The position numbers and the translations under genes are program-made. DNA of 64,000 bases from contig NZ_JAHWXM010000003.1 in assembly GCF_023091225.1 (NCBI RefSeq), positions 1 to 64,000 of the forward strand, given 5' to 3'. The notes below the pieces were generated by a model. That model was not told the DNA's origin. It saw only the letters and a program-made list of their open reading frames with translations, and did no database searches. This document shows positions 62,994 to 64,000 of the stretch, one piece after another; the first letter of the stretch is position 1, and the number at the start of each line of letters is the position of its first letter. This stretch comes from Microbacterium galbinum (GTDB lineage: Bacteria; Actinomycetota; Actinomycetes; Actinomycetales; Microbacteriaceae).

Positions 62994-64000
62994 GCGTCAC
63001 CGCCCCCGCAGGTTTCGAAGCGGCAGGCGTCGCCGCCGGCCTCAAGTCCACCGGCAAGCCCGATGTCGCCGTCGTCGTCAACCGCGGCCCGCGTAAGGTC
63101 GGCGCCGCCGTGTTCACGAGCAACCGCGCCAAGGCGAACCCGATCATCTGGTCGCAGCAGGTGATCGCCGATCGCGTCGTCGAGGCGGTCGTGCTCAACT
63201 CCGGTGGCGCGAACTGCTTCACCGGAAGCTTCGGATTCCAGACCACGCACCAGACGGCCGAGAAGGCCGCGGAGCTGCTCGACATCAGCGCGGGTGACGT
63301 GCTCGTGTGCTCGACCGGGTTGATCGGCACCGGTGACGAGGTGTTCCGCGCGAAGGTGCTCGCCGGCACCGAGCAGGCGATCGCCACGCTGTCCGCCGAC
63401 GGCGGCGACGCCGCGGCCCAGGCGATCATGACGACCGACACCGTCGCGAAGACGGCGGTCGTGCAGGGCGGCGGATGGACGATCGGCGGCATGGCGAAGG
63501 GCGCCGGCATGCTGGCTCCCGGACTCGCCACCATGCTGGTCGTGGTGACGACGGATGCCGACCTCGAGCCGCTCGAGGCGGATGCCGCGCTCCGCGCAGC
63601 GACCGGCACCACGTTCGACCGGCTCGACTCCGACGGATGCATGTCGACCAACGACCAGGTCACCCTCCTCGCCAACGGGGCGAGCGGGGTGAAGCCCGAC
63701 CTGGATGCGTTCCGCTCGGCGCTGCGCGAGCTCTGCCAGGAACTGGCGGTCAAGCTGCAGGGCGATGCGGAGGGCGCGAGCCACGACATCACGATCGAGG
63801 TGCGCGGCGCGGTGTCCGAGCAGGATGCCGTCGAGGTCGGCCGTTCGGTGGCCCGCAACAATCTCTTCAAGGCGGCGATCTTCGGCAACGACCCCAACTG
63901 GGGTCGGGTGCTCGCCGCCATCGGCACGACGTCCGCGCAGTTCGACCCCTACGACGTCGACGTCTGGATGAATGACGTGCGCGTGTGCACCGCAGGCGGT
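62990..64000 (+). CDS. argJ: Ornithine acetyltransferase ArgJ, partial
   Basis: At least 337 residues, cut by the right edge. The self-cleavage site is in [20 protein letters not shown] (Ala-Thr). Also [11 protein letters not shown] and [23 protein letters not shown] 62990 overlaps the argC stop. Recycles the acetyl group from N-acetylornithine to glutamate. Confidence 0.95.
   Translation, partial: MSVTAPAGFEAAGVAAGLKSTGKPDVAVVVNRGPRKVGAAVFTSNRAKANPIIWSQQVIADRVVEAVVLNSGGANCFTGSFGFQTTHQTAEKAAELLDISAGDVLVCSTGLIGTGDEVFRAKVLAGTEQAIATLSADGGDAAAQAIMTTDTVAKTAVVQGGGWTIGGMAKGAGMLAPGLATMLVVVTTDADLEPLEADAALRAATGTTFDRLDSDGCMSTNDQVTLLANGASGVKPDLDAFRSALRELCQELAVKLQGDAEGASHDITIEVRGAVSEQDAVEVGRSVARNNLFKAAIFGNDPNWGRVLAAIGTTSAQFDPYDVDVWMNDVRVCTAGG

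Overview
The window is high-GC actinobacterial DNA, most likely from a Microbacterium-like member of the Microbacteriaceae. The reasons are the very high GC content, a PriA-type HisA, a LexA/LysM divergent pair, gluABCD and Tad loci, many DUF2510 and SseB-type genes, and many genes whose start codon lies 12-14 bases after a TANNNT -10 box, which points to leaderless transcripts. The species call is inference.

Bases 1 to about 23740 are the right-hand part of a temperate tailed-phage genome (prophage); its left end lies outside the window. Reading leftwards from the immunity region (repressor at 21300, Cro-like HTH at 20954, ImmA/IrrE peptidase, large serine integrase) come a block of tightly overlapping early genes, a recombination set (SbcC-like ATPase, YqaJ-type nuclease, ERF annealing protein, SSB), a cytosine methyltransferase, two HNH proteins, many small zinc-ribbon proteins, and then the packaging and head genes (small and large terminase, portal, MuF head protein fused to a nuclease-toxin domain, start of a scaffold-like gene). 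A few small genes run against the leftward block and look like separately expressed lysogeny cargo.

The integrase gene ends at the junction with a host tadA/cpaF ATPase gene, which the prophage splits. Only its C-terminal part (23742-24443) is present, followed by tadB, tadC, a Flp-like pilin and three TadE/TadG-type genes. The lysogen should therefore lack an intact Tad pilus motor unless the prophage excises.

From 27.7 kb on the window is ordinary chromosome: an MFS transporter; prfB; two DUF2510 membrane proteins; ftsE-ftsX-smpB; an S9 peptidase; lexA divergent from a LysM protein; hisC-hisB-hisH-priA-sseB; DUF1844; infC (AUC start)-rpmI-rplT; DUF2809; a TrmH methyltransferase; a two-component system with a TAXI-type binding protein; gluABCD; pheS-pheT; an AAA ATPase; an epimerase; a TPP riboswitch with thiM and a ThiE-ThiD-TenA fusion; and argC-argJ, running off the right end.

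The most interesting unexplained element is just upstream of argC. A short leaderless reading frame (61750-61830) ends in seven arginine codons out of its last eight sense codons, with competing RNA stems behind it. It looks like an arginine-sensing leader peptide. Other notable items are the prophage inside tadA, the MuF-toxin fusion, a tRNA-like acceptor/T-arm minihelix, a pentanucleotide/G-quadruplex tract inside a phage gene, and an opposite-strand nested gene pair.
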